Source: Thermoanaerobaculia bacterium (lineage in GTDB: Bacteria > Acidobacteriota > Thermoanaerobaculia > Multivoradales > JAIOJS01). From it: a DNA stretch of 64,000 nt. A model generated the notes under the pieces. The model had not been told where the DNA came from, did not search any database, and was given only the letters and a program-made list of their open reading frames with translations. Below, one piece after another: positions 17,864 through 28,636 of this stretch; positions within the stretch are counted from its first letter, which is position 1; the number at the start of each line of letters is the position of its first letter. The stretch spans positions 1 through 64,000 of the forward strand of contig JAUIDB010000013.1 of the NCBI GenBank assembly GCA_030429235.1, written 5' to 3'. The translations under genes were made by a program, and so were the position numbers.

Positions 17864-19024
17864 CTACTTGGTCGCGACGATGGCGTAGTCCTGGTAGCCG
17901 AAGAGGAGATCGTCGATTCGGTCTCGCAACCGGTTGACCGCATCGGCCAGCGGCTGCGCGGCGGGATCCAGTTCCGAAGCTGCGACTTCGGGGAGCCGCT
18001 CGGCCGCGGGGAACGGACGCAGGTCGAGCCGCTCCACCGACTGGAAACCGATCCCCCGCGCCAGGCTGGTCAGGTATTCGGGATGTACCGGCCGAACGTG
18101 GGTCGGATCGAGCCAGAAGCTGCGGGCGGCGACGAGCAGCGACAGCGGGTTCGGGGTCTCGAGGACCAGCACGCCGCCGGGGCGCAGCGCCCCCCAGGCC
18201 AATCGCACAAGGCGTTCGATCGCGGCCGGGGGCAGGTGTTCGACCACGTGAAAACTCACGATGCCCCCGAGCGATCCGGGGGACCGGGTGGCGAGGTGTT
18301 CGAGTAGATCACCCTCGGTGGCCACCAGCCCTCGGCCCTGGCAGTGGGCCACCATCTCGGCGCTCGAGTCGACGCCCTCCGCGTCGAGGCCAGCCTCGCC
18401 CAGGACCCGCAGCGCCTCGCCGCGGCCACAGCCGAGATCGAGGATCGGGCTCGCTCCCGCCAATCGCGACCGGTAGACGGCCAGCCGCTCGCCGATCTCC
18501 TCCTCGGAGCCGCGATAGCGCGCCTCGAACTCGAGGTAAGCACTCTCGTCGTAGGCTCGCCGGATCGCTTCGGCACCTCCACCCTCCTCGACCCGCGCCA
18601 GGGCGGAACCGAGTCGACCAGAGAGCTCTCGGCTCTCCCGACGGTAGCGGTCGAGTTTCTGATCGACCCGGGTGAACAGCGCGTCGTTGTGGGCCATCAC
18701 CTCGTCCAGCCCCTCTTTCATGAAGGTCTCGAGGTGAGCGATGCGGTGCGAGAGGGCTTCGAGCTGCGCCGGCAGAGGATCCTGGAGATGCTCGAGCAGA
18801 ATCAGGTTGAACGCCCGCTGGCGTTCCCAGAGGTCGTTCTGCGGTACTTTGACCAGGGGCCGAAGGAGCCGTTTGAACCCGACGACCAGGCGACCGAGGA
18901 CGCCCCGGTGGCTCTGCACCGGGAACGACTCGTCACGCGACCAGAGCCAGGCCCAGTCAGAGAGACTGCGGGTGGGCTGGTCGAGAAAATCTTCGAGGCG
19001 GGGCTCCGCCGGGGGCTCGGTCAT
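17864..19024 (-). CDS. class I SAM methyltransferase with N-terminal helical region
   Basis: 386 residues. The C-terminal half is a methyltransferase domain (motif I ILDLGCGRGEAL, about residue 200, and the HVVEHLPP motif). The N-terminal about 170 residues are helical and charged, with coiled-coil character, and carry the basic VVGFKRLLRPLVKVP and WERQRAFN segments seen in methyltransferases of polysaccharide and glycosylation loci. A role in modifying a surface glycan is therefore possible, but no glycosyltransferase is adjacent here. A TAGGTT box 9 nt before the ATG could be a -10. Confidence 0.8.
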   Translation of the reverse strand: MTEPPAEPRLEDFLDQPTRSLSDWAWLWSRDESFPVQSHRGVLGRLVVGFKRLLRPLVKVPQNDLWERQRAFNLILLEHLQDPLPAQLEALSHRIAHLETFMKEGLDEVMAHNDALFTRVDQKLDRYRRESRELSGRLGSALARVEEGGGAEAIRRAYDESAYLEFEARYRGSEEEIGERLAVYRSRLAGASPILDLGCGRGEALRVLGEAGLDAEGVDSSAEMVAHCQGRGLVATEGDLLEHLATRSPGSLGGIVSFHVVEHLPPAAIERLVRLAWGALRPGGVLVLETPNPLSLLVAARSFWLDPTHVRPVHPEYLTSLARGIGFQSVERLDLRPFPAAERLPEVAASELDPAAQPLADAVNRLRDRIDDLLFGYQDYAIVATK

Positions 19025-19065
19025 CGTGCGATGAACCTACCACCGACGGAGAGATCCACGAAGCC

Positions 19066-19509
19066 TTACTCCTCGGGGAGGACGGTCACCGTCAGTTCGG
19101 CAACCACCTCCGGGTGGAGGTTGATGTTGACGCGATGGTCGCCGAGCGCCTTGATGCCACCGTCGAGGACGATCTTGCGTCGATCGACCACGATCCCCTT
19201 TTCGGCCAGCATATCGGCGATGTCGCTGGCGGTCACGGAGCCGTAGAGGGTGTCGTTCTCGCCCACCTTCATCTGCTTCTCGACCCGGGTGCCGGCGATC
19301 GCGGCGGCGACCTCGGCGGCCGCCTCACGGTCGCGAGCGGCCGCGGCTTCGATGCGCTTCCGCTGGGACTCGAACCACTTGCGGTTACCGTCGGTGGCCA
19401 CCACGGCCAACCCCTGCGGAATGAGGAAGTTCCGGGCGTAGCCGGGCTTGACGTCGATCTCCTGACCGGGACGCCCCTGCTCTACTTCGTTGAGTAGTAT
19501 CACTCGCAT
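19066..19509 (-). CDS. rplI: 50S ribosomal protein L9
   Basis: 147 residues, standard length. The N-terminal domain shows the L9 signature (GDEVEV-like start, then VKPGYARNFLIPQGLAV), a long connecting helix (about 40-75) rich in Glu, Ala and Arg, and the C-terminal domain. L9 binds 23S rRNA near the L1 stalk. It is the last gene of rpsF-rpsR-rplI. Confidence 0.97.
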   Translation of the reverse strand: MRVILLNEVEQGRPGQEIDVKPGYARNFLIPQGLAVVATDGNRKWFESQRKRIEAAAARDREAAAEVAAAIAGTRVEKQMKVGENDTLYGSVTASDIADMLAEKGIVVDRRKIVLDGGIKALGDHRVNINLHPEVVAELTVTVLPEE

Positions 19510-19519
19510 GATCGCCTCC

Positions 19520-19747
19520 TCAGTCCTGGGTGTAGGGCAACAGCGCCAGGTGGCGCGACCGCTTGATCGCCTCGGTCAGCTTGCGCTGATGGCGGGCACA
19601 GGTTCCCGAGATTCGCCGGGGCAGAATCTTGGCCTGCTCGAGGATGTACTGCTGCAGGAGCCGCGTGTCCTTGTAGTCGACGTACTCGATGCCATCGACA
19701 CAGAACTTGCAGACCTTGCGGCGGCGGAAAAAGACTCTCTTCGCCAT
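19520..19747 (-). CDS. rpsR: 30S ribosomal protein S18
   Basis: 75 residues, standard length. The [10 protein letters not shown] block, [17 protein letters not shown] and the C-terminal [12 protein letters not shown] are typical S18. The N-terminus keeps four-cysteine-type residues (KVCKFC), so a zinc-binding form is possible. S18 forms a heterodimer with S6, whose gene lies 2 bp upstream. Confidence 0.97.
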   Translation of the reverse strand: MAKRVFFRRRKVCKFCVDGIEYVDYKDTRLLQQYILEQAKILPRRISGTCARHQRKLTEAIKRSRHLALLPYTQD

Positions 19748-19749
19748 GA

Positions 19750-20145
19750 TCAGGCCTCCACCGGGGTTGCTGCGGGCTTGGCGGGGGCGAGACCGACCGG
19801 CTCGGCCGCCGGAATGTGGGCCTTGCCACGCCGCAAAGCGCGCCGAATCATCTCGTCGGTACGGATCACCAGATAGCGCATCACGTGTTCGTTCTGGTTG
19901 AGACGCGTCTCCAACTCGGAGAACGAGGGAGCGTCGCCCTCGGCCACCAGGTAGAGGATGACGTAGCGTCCTTCGGTCGCCTTGTTGATCTCGTAGGCGA
20001 GCTTGCGCTTGCCCCAGCTCTCCTCCTTGGCGATTTCACAACCGGCCGCGGAGATCAGTTTTTTGGCGTCGTCGACCAGGGCGACCTGAGCCTCGTCGGT
20101 GAGGTTCGGGTCGAGCACTAGCCCGAGCTCGTAAGTTCTCTTCAT
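19750..20145 (-). CDS. rpsF: 30S ribosomal protein S6
   Basis: 131 residues. The S6 core ([14 protein letters not shown], then GKRKLAYEI and [11 protein letters not shown]) covers residues 1-100. A C-terminal extension of about 30 residues, rich in Ala and Pro, is beyond the E. coli core and varies between species. The gene leads the S6-S18-L9 operon and has its own promoter and a structured leader. Confidence 0.97.
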   Translation of the reverse strand: MKRTYELGLVLDPNLTDEAQVALVDDAKKLISAAGCEIAKEESWGKRKLAYEINKATEGRYVILYLVAEGDAPSFSELETRLNQNEHVMRYLVIRTDEMIRRALRRGKAHIPAAEPVGLAPAKPAATPVEA

Positions 20146-20248
20146 TCTGTAGCCTCCCTATGGCTTGAACAGTCCCCCCGGTCATTCGGAGGAACAGAGA
20201 GGGGAGGGCGCGGATCCGCCCTCGTCCGTCGCAGGCGACGGGCCCCGT

Positions 20249-20276
20249 ATTGTATTGATCCAGCGAGAAAGCGCAA
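20249..20276 (-). promoter_or_regulatory. probable promoter of rpsF-rpsR-rplI
   Basis: On the minus strand TTGCGC (20271-20276) is followed after 16 bp by TACAAT (20249-20254), about 105 nt before the rpsF ATG. The leader downstream contains a perfect CCGTCGC/GCGACGG hairpin and a CCTCCG/CGGGGG hairpin close to the start codon. Confidence 0.55.
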
Positions 20277-20318
20277 GGCCTCCGGACCCAGCCGAGGCCT
20301 CCCCCGCCCTGACGAACG

Positions 20319-20352
20319 AAACCCCGTGCCCCTCGTCGAGGCAGCACGGGGT
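20319..20352 (-). terminator. probable intrinsic terminator after hppA
   Basis: A perfect 9-bp stem, ACCCCGTGC (20321-20329) with GCACGGGGT (20344-20352), encloses a smaller CCTCG/CGAGG stem. On the minus strand it lies 27 bp after the hppA stop and is followed by a modest T-containing tract (TTTCGTT). It separates hppA from the rpsF promoter. Confidence 0.6.
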
Positions 20353-20379
20353 CGCGATCGAACGGGGTCCGAGCGACTC

Positions 20380-22455
<2,076 letters not shown>

Positions 22456-22515
22456 GTTCCTATCCCTCCCTCGGGGTTCTCTCGGTTTGCGACGAGGCTC
22501 TCCCTCGAGACTGCC

Positions 22516-23085
22516 TCATCCATTGAATCGATTCATCGTCTCTTCGGCGCCGGCACTCAGCCAGCTCTCGCAGGCGTCGGCGCCCCGCTGCACCATCTCC
22601 TCGGCCACCGACACCTCATCGTCCTCGAAGTCACCGAGCACGAAGTCGATCAGTTCCTGACCGACCGGTGGCTCCTCGGCCACTCCGACGCCGAGGCGCA
22701 GCCTCGGCACGCCTTCGGTCCGTAGGGTCTCGACCACCGAACTCAGCCCGCGATGCCCCCCGGGTCCTCCACCCTTCCTCAGCCGCAGGCGACCCAGGGG
22801 CAGGTGGATGTCATCGAAGACGATCAGGGTGTCGGCGACCTCGATCTGTCGGTGTTCGATCAAGCCGCGGGCCGCGAGGCCGCTGCGGTTCATGAAGGTC
22901 TGCGGCTTGCCCAGGACCAGGCCCGATCCTTCGTCGAGCGCCAGCAAGGTCCGGCACTGTTCGGTTGCCCAGGACAGACCACGCCGCCGCGCCAGCTCCT
23001 CCACGACGGAGAAGCCGACGTTGTGACGGGTCTTCAGATACTCTGGCCCGGGGTTCCCGAGGCCGAGGATCAGGCGCGAAGTCAT
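22516..23085 (-). CDS. pth: peptidyl-tRNA hydrolase
   Basis: 189 residues from ATG 23085. A longer in-frame opening upstream reads antisense-like Arg-rich sequence and is not part of the protein. Family motifs include GLGNPGPEY, the catalytic His in TRHNVGF, and FDDIHLPLGRLRLRKGG with the conserved Asp, followed by GHRGLSSV. It releases tRNA from stalled peptidyl-tRNA. It lies 29 bp after rplY, as in many bacteria. Confidence 0.96.
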   Translation of the reverse strand: MTSRLILGLGNPGPEYLKTRHNVGFSVVEELARRRGLSWATEQCRTLLALDEGSGLVLGKPQTFMNRSGLAARGLIEHRQIEVADTLIVFDDIHLPLGRLRLRKGGGPGGHRGLSSVVETLRTEGVPRLRLGVGVAEEPPVGQELIDFVLGDFEDDEVSVAEEMVQRGADACESWLSAGAEETMNRFNG

Positions 23086-23114
23086 GCCAGGGTGCGGTCG
23101 GTAGCTGCGGCAGC

Positions 23115-23783
23115 CTACTCGTCCGCGTCTTCCTCCTCGCCCTTGCCGCGCGCAATGACCTCGGGTTCGGCGACCTCGGCCGCCAGCATCTCCTCCTCTT
23201 CGCCCTCCTCTTCGGTCTCGATGCGACCGTGGGAGATCGACACCACGACCTTCTCGGGGTCGTCGTGCAGGCTGACGCCTTCCGGCAGCTCGATGTGCTG
23301 CAGTTCGAGGTGGTCTCCGATACTCAGGGCGCTGACGTCGAGTTCGAGGGCAGCGGGAATCCGGTCGGGGAGACACTCGACTTCGGCTTCACGGGTAACG
23401 AAATCGAGCACGCCGCCCTCGGTCTTGACACCGACGGCCTCGCCGAGCAGCTCGATATGGACCGCGGTGGTGAGCTTCTCGTCCATCAGCACGCGGAGGA
23501 AGTCGACGTGGATGACCCGACGCGAGACCGGGTCGACCTGGAGGTCGCGGATCATCGCGTGCCGGCTCTTGTCGGTTCCCGCCAGCTTCAGCAGGAAGAC
23601 GGGGTTGTGTCCTTCGGTGGCCCGCATCAGCTCGATCAGCGTCTTGCGATCGAGTTGGATCGCCACCGTCTCGCGGCCGGCGCCGTATACGACGGCCGGC
23701 ACCAGGCCCTCGTCACGCAGTCGGCGGTTGACGTTCTTTCCGGTCGCCTCGCGGCGGTGGACTTCGATGGTCATGTCACTCAT
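23115..23783 (-). CDS. rplY: 50S ribosomal protein L25, CTC family (long form)
   Basis: 222 residues, the long L25/CTC form: an N-terminal 5S rRNA-binding domain (residues 1-95; REATGKNVNRRLR, VVYGAG) and a C-terminal TL5-type beta domain. The last about 35 residues are highly acidic (EEEGEEEEMLA). ATG 23783 (MSDM) or the second Met three codons on may be used. It stands between prs and pth, the classic order. Confidence 0.94.
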   Translation of the reverse strand: MSDMTIEVHRREATGKNVNRRLRDEGLVPAVVYGAGRETVAIQLDRKTLIELMRATEGHNPVFLLKLAGTDKSRHAMIRDLQVDPVSRRVIHVDFLRVLMDEKLTTAVHIELLGEAVGVKTEGGVLDFVTREAEVECLPDRIPAALELDVSALSIGDHLELQHIELPEGVSLHDDPEKVVVSISHGRIETEEEGEEEEMLAAEVAEPEVIARGKGEEEDADE

Positions 23784-23800
23784 GATGTTGTTCTACCTCG

Positions 23801-24742
23801 TCATACAAACAGCGAACTCACGGAACTGTTCTCGTGAATGCGCCGGATAGCCTCTCCGAGGATCGGAGCCACGGAGAGCGGTTTCAGCTTCGAGCAGCGA
23901 CTGAGCTTTTCGTCCAGTGGCGTCGTGTCGGAGATCAGGACCTCCTCGATTGGGGAGGCGTCGATACGGTCGAGTGCGGGTCCAGAGAGGACTCCGTGCA
24001 CCCCCGCCGCGAGAATGCGGCGAGCCCCACGGCGCTGCAGCTCGGTTGCGGTATTGGTCAGGGTCCCGGCGGTGTCGATGATGTCGTCGATGATGAGGGC
24101 GGTCTTGCCTTCGACCTCACCGATGACGTTCATCACTTCGGCCTTGTTGGCCGCAAACCGGCGTTTGTCGACGATCGCCAGGCCCGCGTTCAGGCGCTTA
24201 CCGATGGCGCGAGCGCGCTCCACCCCACCGGCGTCCGGGGAGACGATCACGAGATCGGGAATCTCCATCTTCCGAATGGCCTCGAGGAGTACCGGGGCCG
24301 CGAAGAGATGGTCCACCGGGATATCGAAGAAGCCCTGAATCTGCGAAGCGTGGAGGTCCATGGTCAGGATGCGGTCCGCCCCGGCCGCCGAGATCAGGTC
24401 GGCGACCAGCTTGGCGGTGATGGGAACCCGAGGAGCGTCCTTTTTATCCTGCCGGGCGTAGCCGTAGTAGGGCAGCACCGCCGATACCCGCGACGCCGAG
24501 GAGCGCTTGAAGGTATCGAGCAGGATCAACAGCTCCATCAGATTCTCGTTGCCCGGTTGGCAGGTCGGCTGCACGACGAAGATGTCCGACCCGCGGACGT
24601 TCTCGTCCACCTGGCAGAAGATCTCCCCATCGGAGAAGTTGTAGGCGGTGACCTTGCCCGGTTCGAGGCCCAGGTAGTCGCAGATCTCCTGGGTCAGTTT
24701 GGGATGGGCTCGGCCACCGAAGACTCTCATCTCTCCAGACAT
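23801..24742 (-). CDS. prs: ribose-phosphate pyrophosphokinase (PRPP synthetase)
   Basis: 313 residues from ATG 24742, close to the family's usual 315. The start was chosen on length and on the FGGRAHPKLTQ opening; ATG 24796 would add 18 charged residues, and a still longer frame would run into the tRNA gene. Signature segments are NFSDGEIFCQV, DLHASQIQGFFDIPVDHL and the PRPP loop IIDDIIDTAGTL. It makes PRPP from ribose-5-phosphate and ATP for nucleotide, His and Trp synthesis. No promoter is evident between tRNA-Gln and prs, so read-through from upstream is likely. Confidence 0.95.
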   Translation of the reverse strand: MSGEMRVFGGRAHPKLTQEICDYLGLEPGKVTAYNFSDGEIFCQVDENVRGSDIFVVQPTCQPGNENLMELLILLDTFKRSSASRVSAVLPYYGYARQDKKDAPRVPITAKLVADLISAAGADRILTMDLHASQIQGFFDIPVDHLFAAPVLLEAIRKMEIPDLVIVSPDAGGVERARAIGKRLNAGLAIVDKRRFAANKAEVMNVIGEVEGKTALIIDDIIDTAGTLTNTATELQRRGARRILAAGVHGVLSGPALDRIDASPIEEVLISDTTPLDEKLSRCSKLKPLSVAPILGEAIRRIHENSSVSSLFV

Positions 24743-24840
24743 CGCAACTCGATCCCGAAGCCCGTCGGGCTCCCTTCTGACTCCCTTGTTCTTCATGATG
24801 CTCTTGTCGGTAGGTCGGTGACGGTGGGCGGTTCCACCTT

Positions 24841-24915
24841 TGGCTGGGGCGGGAGGATTCGAACCTCCGGTAGCTGGATCCAAAATCCAGTGCCTTACCA
24901 CTTGGCGACGCCCCA
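24841..24915 (-). tRNA. tRNA-Gln (anticodon TTG)
   Basis: On the minus strand a 75-nt cloverleaf runs from TGGGGCG to its complement CGCCCCA, followed by G and an encoded CCA. The anticodon arm is CTGGA-TTTTGGA-TCCAG, giving anticodon TTG. The T arm has GGTTCGAATCC. It lies in the ispE-prs interval, 98 bp before the prs start. Confidence 0.95.
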
Positions 24916-25065
24916 CCAGAACCTGGTTGTCGTCCGACGCTCGGCACTCGTTGCCTGGTCTCGGACGTCTACTCTAGGCGCACCACTCTCGCGGTGTGCC
25001 TCGGGCAGTGGCCGACCCTAGCACAAACCACCGGCTTTGGACAGGTCCGAACGGCTCTTCGGTCG

Positions 25066-25941
25066 CTACCCTGGAGTCGTCTCGACCACCAGGTACCGAC
25101 AGTCGTCCGGCAGGCCATCGAGCCGATCTGGAGGCTCCCCTTCGAACAGCCCGAAGAGGGCGCTGCCACTCCCCGACAACTGGACCCGAGAAGCCCCCGC
25201 TGCCGCCAACCGGCGAGCCAACGTCTCGAGCCGAGGTTCGAGGGCAAAGACGGGGTCCTGCAGGTCGTTCCAGGCCGTATCCAGGGCCGACCAGCGCCAC
25301 GCTGCCTCGTTCGCCGTCGGAAGCAGTGCTGGGGCAATCGCCGACACGTTCGGCGCGGCCAACGAACGGAACACCGCCGCACTCGAGATCTCGATCGCCG
25401 GCAACAACAAGCCGAGTCGACGGGGCGGCAACGGCGGCAGGGGCACGACTTCGTCGCCCCGCCCCACTCCGAGGGCCGTGCCGCCGACGAGAAAGAAGCC
25501 GACATCGGCTCCCAACTCCCGCGCGACACGCCAACACTCGGCGGTGGTCTGCGGCGAGTCCTTGGCCAGCAGTCGACGCAGAGTGTTCAGGGTGGCCGCG
25601 GCATCGCTACTGCCACCGCCCAGGCCGGCGCCGAAGGGAATCTGCTTGACGAGGCGACAGCGCACCCCCTGGCCGCGACCCCAGAGATCCAGCCCCCGCC
25701 GCGCCGCCCGAACCACGAGATTGTCCGGGCCGGAACTCAGACCGACACCACACGGCCCGCCGACCTCGAGCTCGACTCGGCCGTCGTCGGTGAGCTCGAT
25801 CTCGAGCTGATCCGCCAAGTCGATCGTCTGGAAGATCGTCCGCAGCTCGTGGTAGCCATCGGCCCGCCGCCCCACCACCTGGAGGTGCAGGTTCAGCTTG
25901 GCGGGACAGGCTACGCTGACCACTCCGTCCGCACCGCTCAA
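25066..25941 (-). CDS. ispE: 4-diphosphocytidyl-2-C-methyl-D-erythritol kinase
   Basis: 291 residues. The GHMP kinase motifs are clear: PAKLNLHLQVVGRRADGYHE near the N-terminus and the ATP loop IPFGAGLGGGSSDAAA (about residues 105-120). It phosphorylates CDP-methylerythritol in the MEP isoprenoid pathway. The start is TTG 25941, whose TTGA overlaps the stop of the upstream lipoprotein gene, implying coupled translation. About 150 bp separate its stop from tRNA-Gln. Confidence 0.94.
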   Translation of the reverse strand: MSGADGVVSVACPAKLNLHLQVVGRRADGYHELRTIFQTIDLADQLEIELTDDGRVELEVGGPCGVGLSSGPDNLVVRAARRGLDLWGRGQGVRCRLVKQIPFGAGLGGGSSDAAATLNTLRRLLAKDSPQTTAECWRVARELGADVGFFLVGGTALGVGRGDEVVPLPPLPPRRLGLLLPAIEISSAAVFRSLAAPNVSAIAPALLPTANEAAWRWSALDTAWNDLQDPVFALEPRLETLARRLAAAGASRVQLSGSGSALFGLFEGEPPDRLDGLPDDCRYLVVETTPG

Positions 25942-26726
25942 GGAGAAACCCCCGTCTCGGGACAGTTCGCTCGGTAACCGGCCGGCTCCTCGTGGGCGGC
26001 GAGTTCGCCGCGCAGGGGCTCCTCGACCACCAACTCCCAGGCCAACTGCCGTCCCCCGTCGCGCTGGGACAAGCGCCCACCCTTGGCCTCACGCCGCCAC
26101 CACCAGGTAGGTCGCCCCCCCTGAAACAGGGTCCAGCTGCGCAACACCTCACGACCGTCCAGGAGGGCGGTCCAGCGGCGACCGATCGCGTCCTCGAACT
26201 CGAGTCGGGTTCCGCCGCCCTCCACCGGCAGTCGGCGTTCGGAGGATCGAGCTCCAGCGCCGCCGGGAAGAGCCCCCAACAGAATAGCCGGTAGAGCGTC
26301 CAATCGGATCGGCCCGTCGCTCCACCCCGGTAGTTCCACCGCCGCGGATCCACGACAGAAGCTGGCGGCATCGTCGTCGATCCACAGGGCACGACCGCGA
26401 TCGACGTCGAGAGCCCAGTGCCTCTTCCCTCCCCGATCGAGGGCGCTGAGTTGGAAGCGGTAGGCCGACTCGAGCTTGAGCGTCAGGCGCAGACCGATCT
26501 CCCCCTCGGGCCCGTCGTAGCGCAGGCGGTAGAGCTGCTGCTGGCCGAGTGCCGCGCTCGGAAGCTCCCACGCGGCAACCCGAAGCGGCCCTTGATCGAC
26601 TACCGCTGCGGCGCCGGCGCGGGGTGGTGCCTGGGCCGTACACCCCCCGAGGAGTCCCAGGATTCCGAGGGCAACCAGCGCGACTCCGCCGTGGTGACCC
26701 CATGGCTGACGCCTGTCCAGCCTCAG
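25938..26726 (-). CDS. LolB-like outer-membrane lipoprotein with apparent CTG start
   Basis: The frame encodes a lipoprotein signal (hydrophobic run then lipobox LLGGC at about residues 26-30) followed by about 230 residues of beta-rich sequence (YRLRYDGPEGEIGLRLTLKL, YRFQLSALDRGGKRHWALDV). This resembles LolB or DUF-type outer-membrane lipoproteins; the ispE neighbour is lolB in many Proteobacteria, which supports the call. No ATG, GTG or TTG exists upstream of the signal in this frame. CTG at 26724-26726 forms a CTGA overlap with the stop of the upstream TPR gene and gives a complete signal peptide, so I place the start there (262 residues). A GTG at 26339 would delete the signal and half the domain. 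Confidence 0.65.
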   Translation of the reverse strand: MRLDRRQPWGHHGGVALVALGILGLLGGCTAQAPPRAGAAAVVDQGPLRVAAWELPSAALGQQQLYRLRYDGPEGEIGLRLTLKLESAYRFQLSALDRGGKRHWALDVDRGRALWIDDDAASFCRGSAAVELPGWSDGPIRLDALPAILLGALPGGAGARSSERRLPVEGGGTRLEFEDAIGRRWTALLDGREVLRSWTLFQGGRPTWWWRREAKGGRLSQRDGGRQLAWELVVEEPLRGELAAHEEPAGYRANCPETGVSP

Positions 26727-28630
26727 CGATCGACCCTCGAAACCGCCTTCTCGACCTGGTCGAGCTTGTCCTCGACCTGGCCACGATCGTCGAGACCGTC
26801 CAAGGCCAGCGCCTTGCGGTAGGCCTCGACCGCTCGATCGTGATCCCCCAGGGCGAGGTAGGCATCGCCCAGATGATCGAATACGGTGCCGTCGTCGGGC
26901 TCGAGCACCGAGGCTCGCTTCAGGTGCGCCAGCGCCACGTCGTAGTCACCGAGCTTGTAGTACACCCAGCCCAGGGAGTCGATGTAGGCCCCGTTGCTCG
27001 GCGACAGGCCCACCGCCCGTTGCACGAGTTCCAGCGCCTCGTCCAGGTTCTCTCCCTGCTGGGCGTACATGTAGCCGAGGTAGTTCAAACCGAGATGGAA
27101 GTCCGGGTACCGCCGCACGAGTTCCTTGAACTGACTCTCGGCCTCGACCACCCTACCGGTCCGTTCGTAGGCCGCACCGAGCCAGAACCGAGCCTGCAGA
27201 GACTGCGGATTCTCGTCGACCATCTGGACGAGCAGCGGGATGGAGTCTTCGAAGCGACCGAGTCGTTGGTACAACTCGACCACGTGGTCGGGCGGCTCGA
27301 GCCCCTCGAGCTTGGCTCGCGCCTCGGCATCCCGCCCCAGCCGGAAGAGGATCTCGGCGTGCTTCGCCACCAGCTCGGGGCCCGCCACGATGCCCCCGTC
27401 GAGCAACGCCTGGAAGGCCGACTCGGCTTCCTCGGGACGATCGAGGCCGAGCAGAGCGTCGACCCGGATGAGCGACGCGACCCGTCGCATCCCCTCGTCG
27501 GATGCCTGCTGCAGGGCGTCGGCCTGCGCGAGAGCCAACTCCCAGCTGTCGTCGGCGGCGAGAATCTGGGCCAGCTCCATCCGCACCCGGTCGGCTCCCT
27601 CGCCGTCGCCGAGCGCGGTCAGAGTCTGATCGAGGGCGCGGCTGGCGTCGTCGAAGCGGCCGGCCTCGGAGAACATCCGCGACAGACTCAGCGCTACCTC
27701 AGGGTCCTCGGGCAACTCGGCGTGAAGACCCTGCAGACTGGCCAGGGCATCCTCGCTGCGCCCGATCTCTGAGAGCAAGAGGGCGTGGAAGAGCCGCAAC
27801 CTGGGACTCGAGTCTCGCGACAGAACCTCCTCCAGGGCCGAAAGCGCGGCGTCGGGCTCGCCCGAGCGATACAACTCGACCGCTACCCGGCGTGCCAGTT
27901 CCTCGTTCTCGGCGGCTCCTCCTGGCGCCTCCATCAACACCCGGGCCGCCTCGGCGTGGTTCCCCGCCTCGGCCAAAAGATCGGCCAGCGTCAGCCGCAT
28001 CTCGAGCTCCTCCGGAGCCACCACCAGAACCTCGGTCAGCAGTTCGATCGCCTCGTCGCTCTTGCCTTGGTCGAGATACAGCTGCAACAGCACGCTGGCC
28101 GTCCTCGGGCCGGGTTGCAGGGTGGCGATGCGCTGGAAGTAGAGCTCGGCCCCGGCGAGATCGCCGCGGCGCTGGTGCAGACTTCCCAGAATGTGCAGGG
28201 TCTCCAGGTCCTCGGGCTGCAACTCGAGCAGTGCCTCGAAGTGCTCCTCTCCGCGCTGCCCTACCTCGGCGTCGCGCTCTCCGAACGCCACCAGGACCCG
28301 AGCGGCACCGTCGAGAACGTCGGGATCTCGAGGCGCCAGGGCGACCGAACGGTCGGCATGGGCTACGGCGGGTTGCATGCGGCCGATCCGCAGATTGGTC
28401 TCGGCCAGGACCAGATGGACGTAGGCCTCGTCGGGCTCGGCCCGTACGGCCCGCTCCAGGGCTTCCAGTGCCTTGGCGTAGTTGCCCTCCGCCAGCAGCA
28501 GCTTCCCCAAGGCGAAATCGTAGGGAGCCGTCGGAGGCTCCACCGGTTCGGGAACCGCGACCTGAGCCGGGGCGGCGACAGAACTCAGCCAGAGCAGACC
28601 AGAAAGTGCGGCGATCAGGCGCTTCTCCAT
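26723..28630 (-). CDS. exported tetratricopeptide repeat protein
   Basis: 635 residues from ATG 28630, which begins with a signal peptide (residues 1-22, ending PAQA-like). An upstream extension of 37 residues lacks this. The rest is almost entirely TPR/TPR-like helices, about 15 units, including canonical ones near the C-terminus (YIDSLGWVYYKLGDYDVAL, VFDHLGDAYLALGDHDRAV). No enzymatic domain is seen. It is probably a periplasmic scaffold; co-transcription with the LolB-like lipoprotein suggests a role in outer-membrane biogenesis. A leaderless-type promoter precedes it. Confidence 0.9.
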   Translation of the reverse strand: MEKRLIAALSGLLWLSSVAAPAQVAVPEPVEPPTAPYDFALGKLLLAEGNYAKALEALERAVRAEPDEAYVHLVLAETNLRIGRMQPAVAHADRSVALAPRDPDVLDGAARVLVAFGERDAEVGQRGEEHFEALLELQPEDLETLHILGSLHQRRGDLAGAELYFQRIATLQPGPRTASVLLQLYLDQGKSDEAIELLTEVLVVAPEELEMRLTLADLLAEAGNHAEAARVLMEAPGGAAENEELARRVAVELYRSGEPDAALSALEEVLSRDSSPRLRLFHALLLSEIGRSEDALASLQGLHAELPEDPEVALSLSRMFSEAGRFDDASRALDQTLTALGDGEGADRVRMELAQILAADDSWELALAQADALQQASDEGMRRVASLIRVDALLGLDRPEEAESAFQALLDGGIVAGPELVAKHAEILFRLGRDAEARAKLEGLEPPDHVVELYQRLGRFEDSIPLLVQMVDENPQSLQARFWLGAAYERTGRVVEAESQFKELVRRYPDFHLGLNYLGYMYAQQGENLDEALELVQRAVGLSPSNGAYIDSLGWVYYKLGDYDVALAHLKRASVLEPDDGTVFDHLGDAYLALGDHDRAVEAYRKALALDGLDDRGQVEDKLDQVEKAVSRVDR

Positions 28631-28636
28631 GGCGGC

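Noticed and set aside
23801-24916. prs starting at 24916
   Set aside because: That start lies in the tRNA-Gln gene; ATG 24742 gives the normal length.
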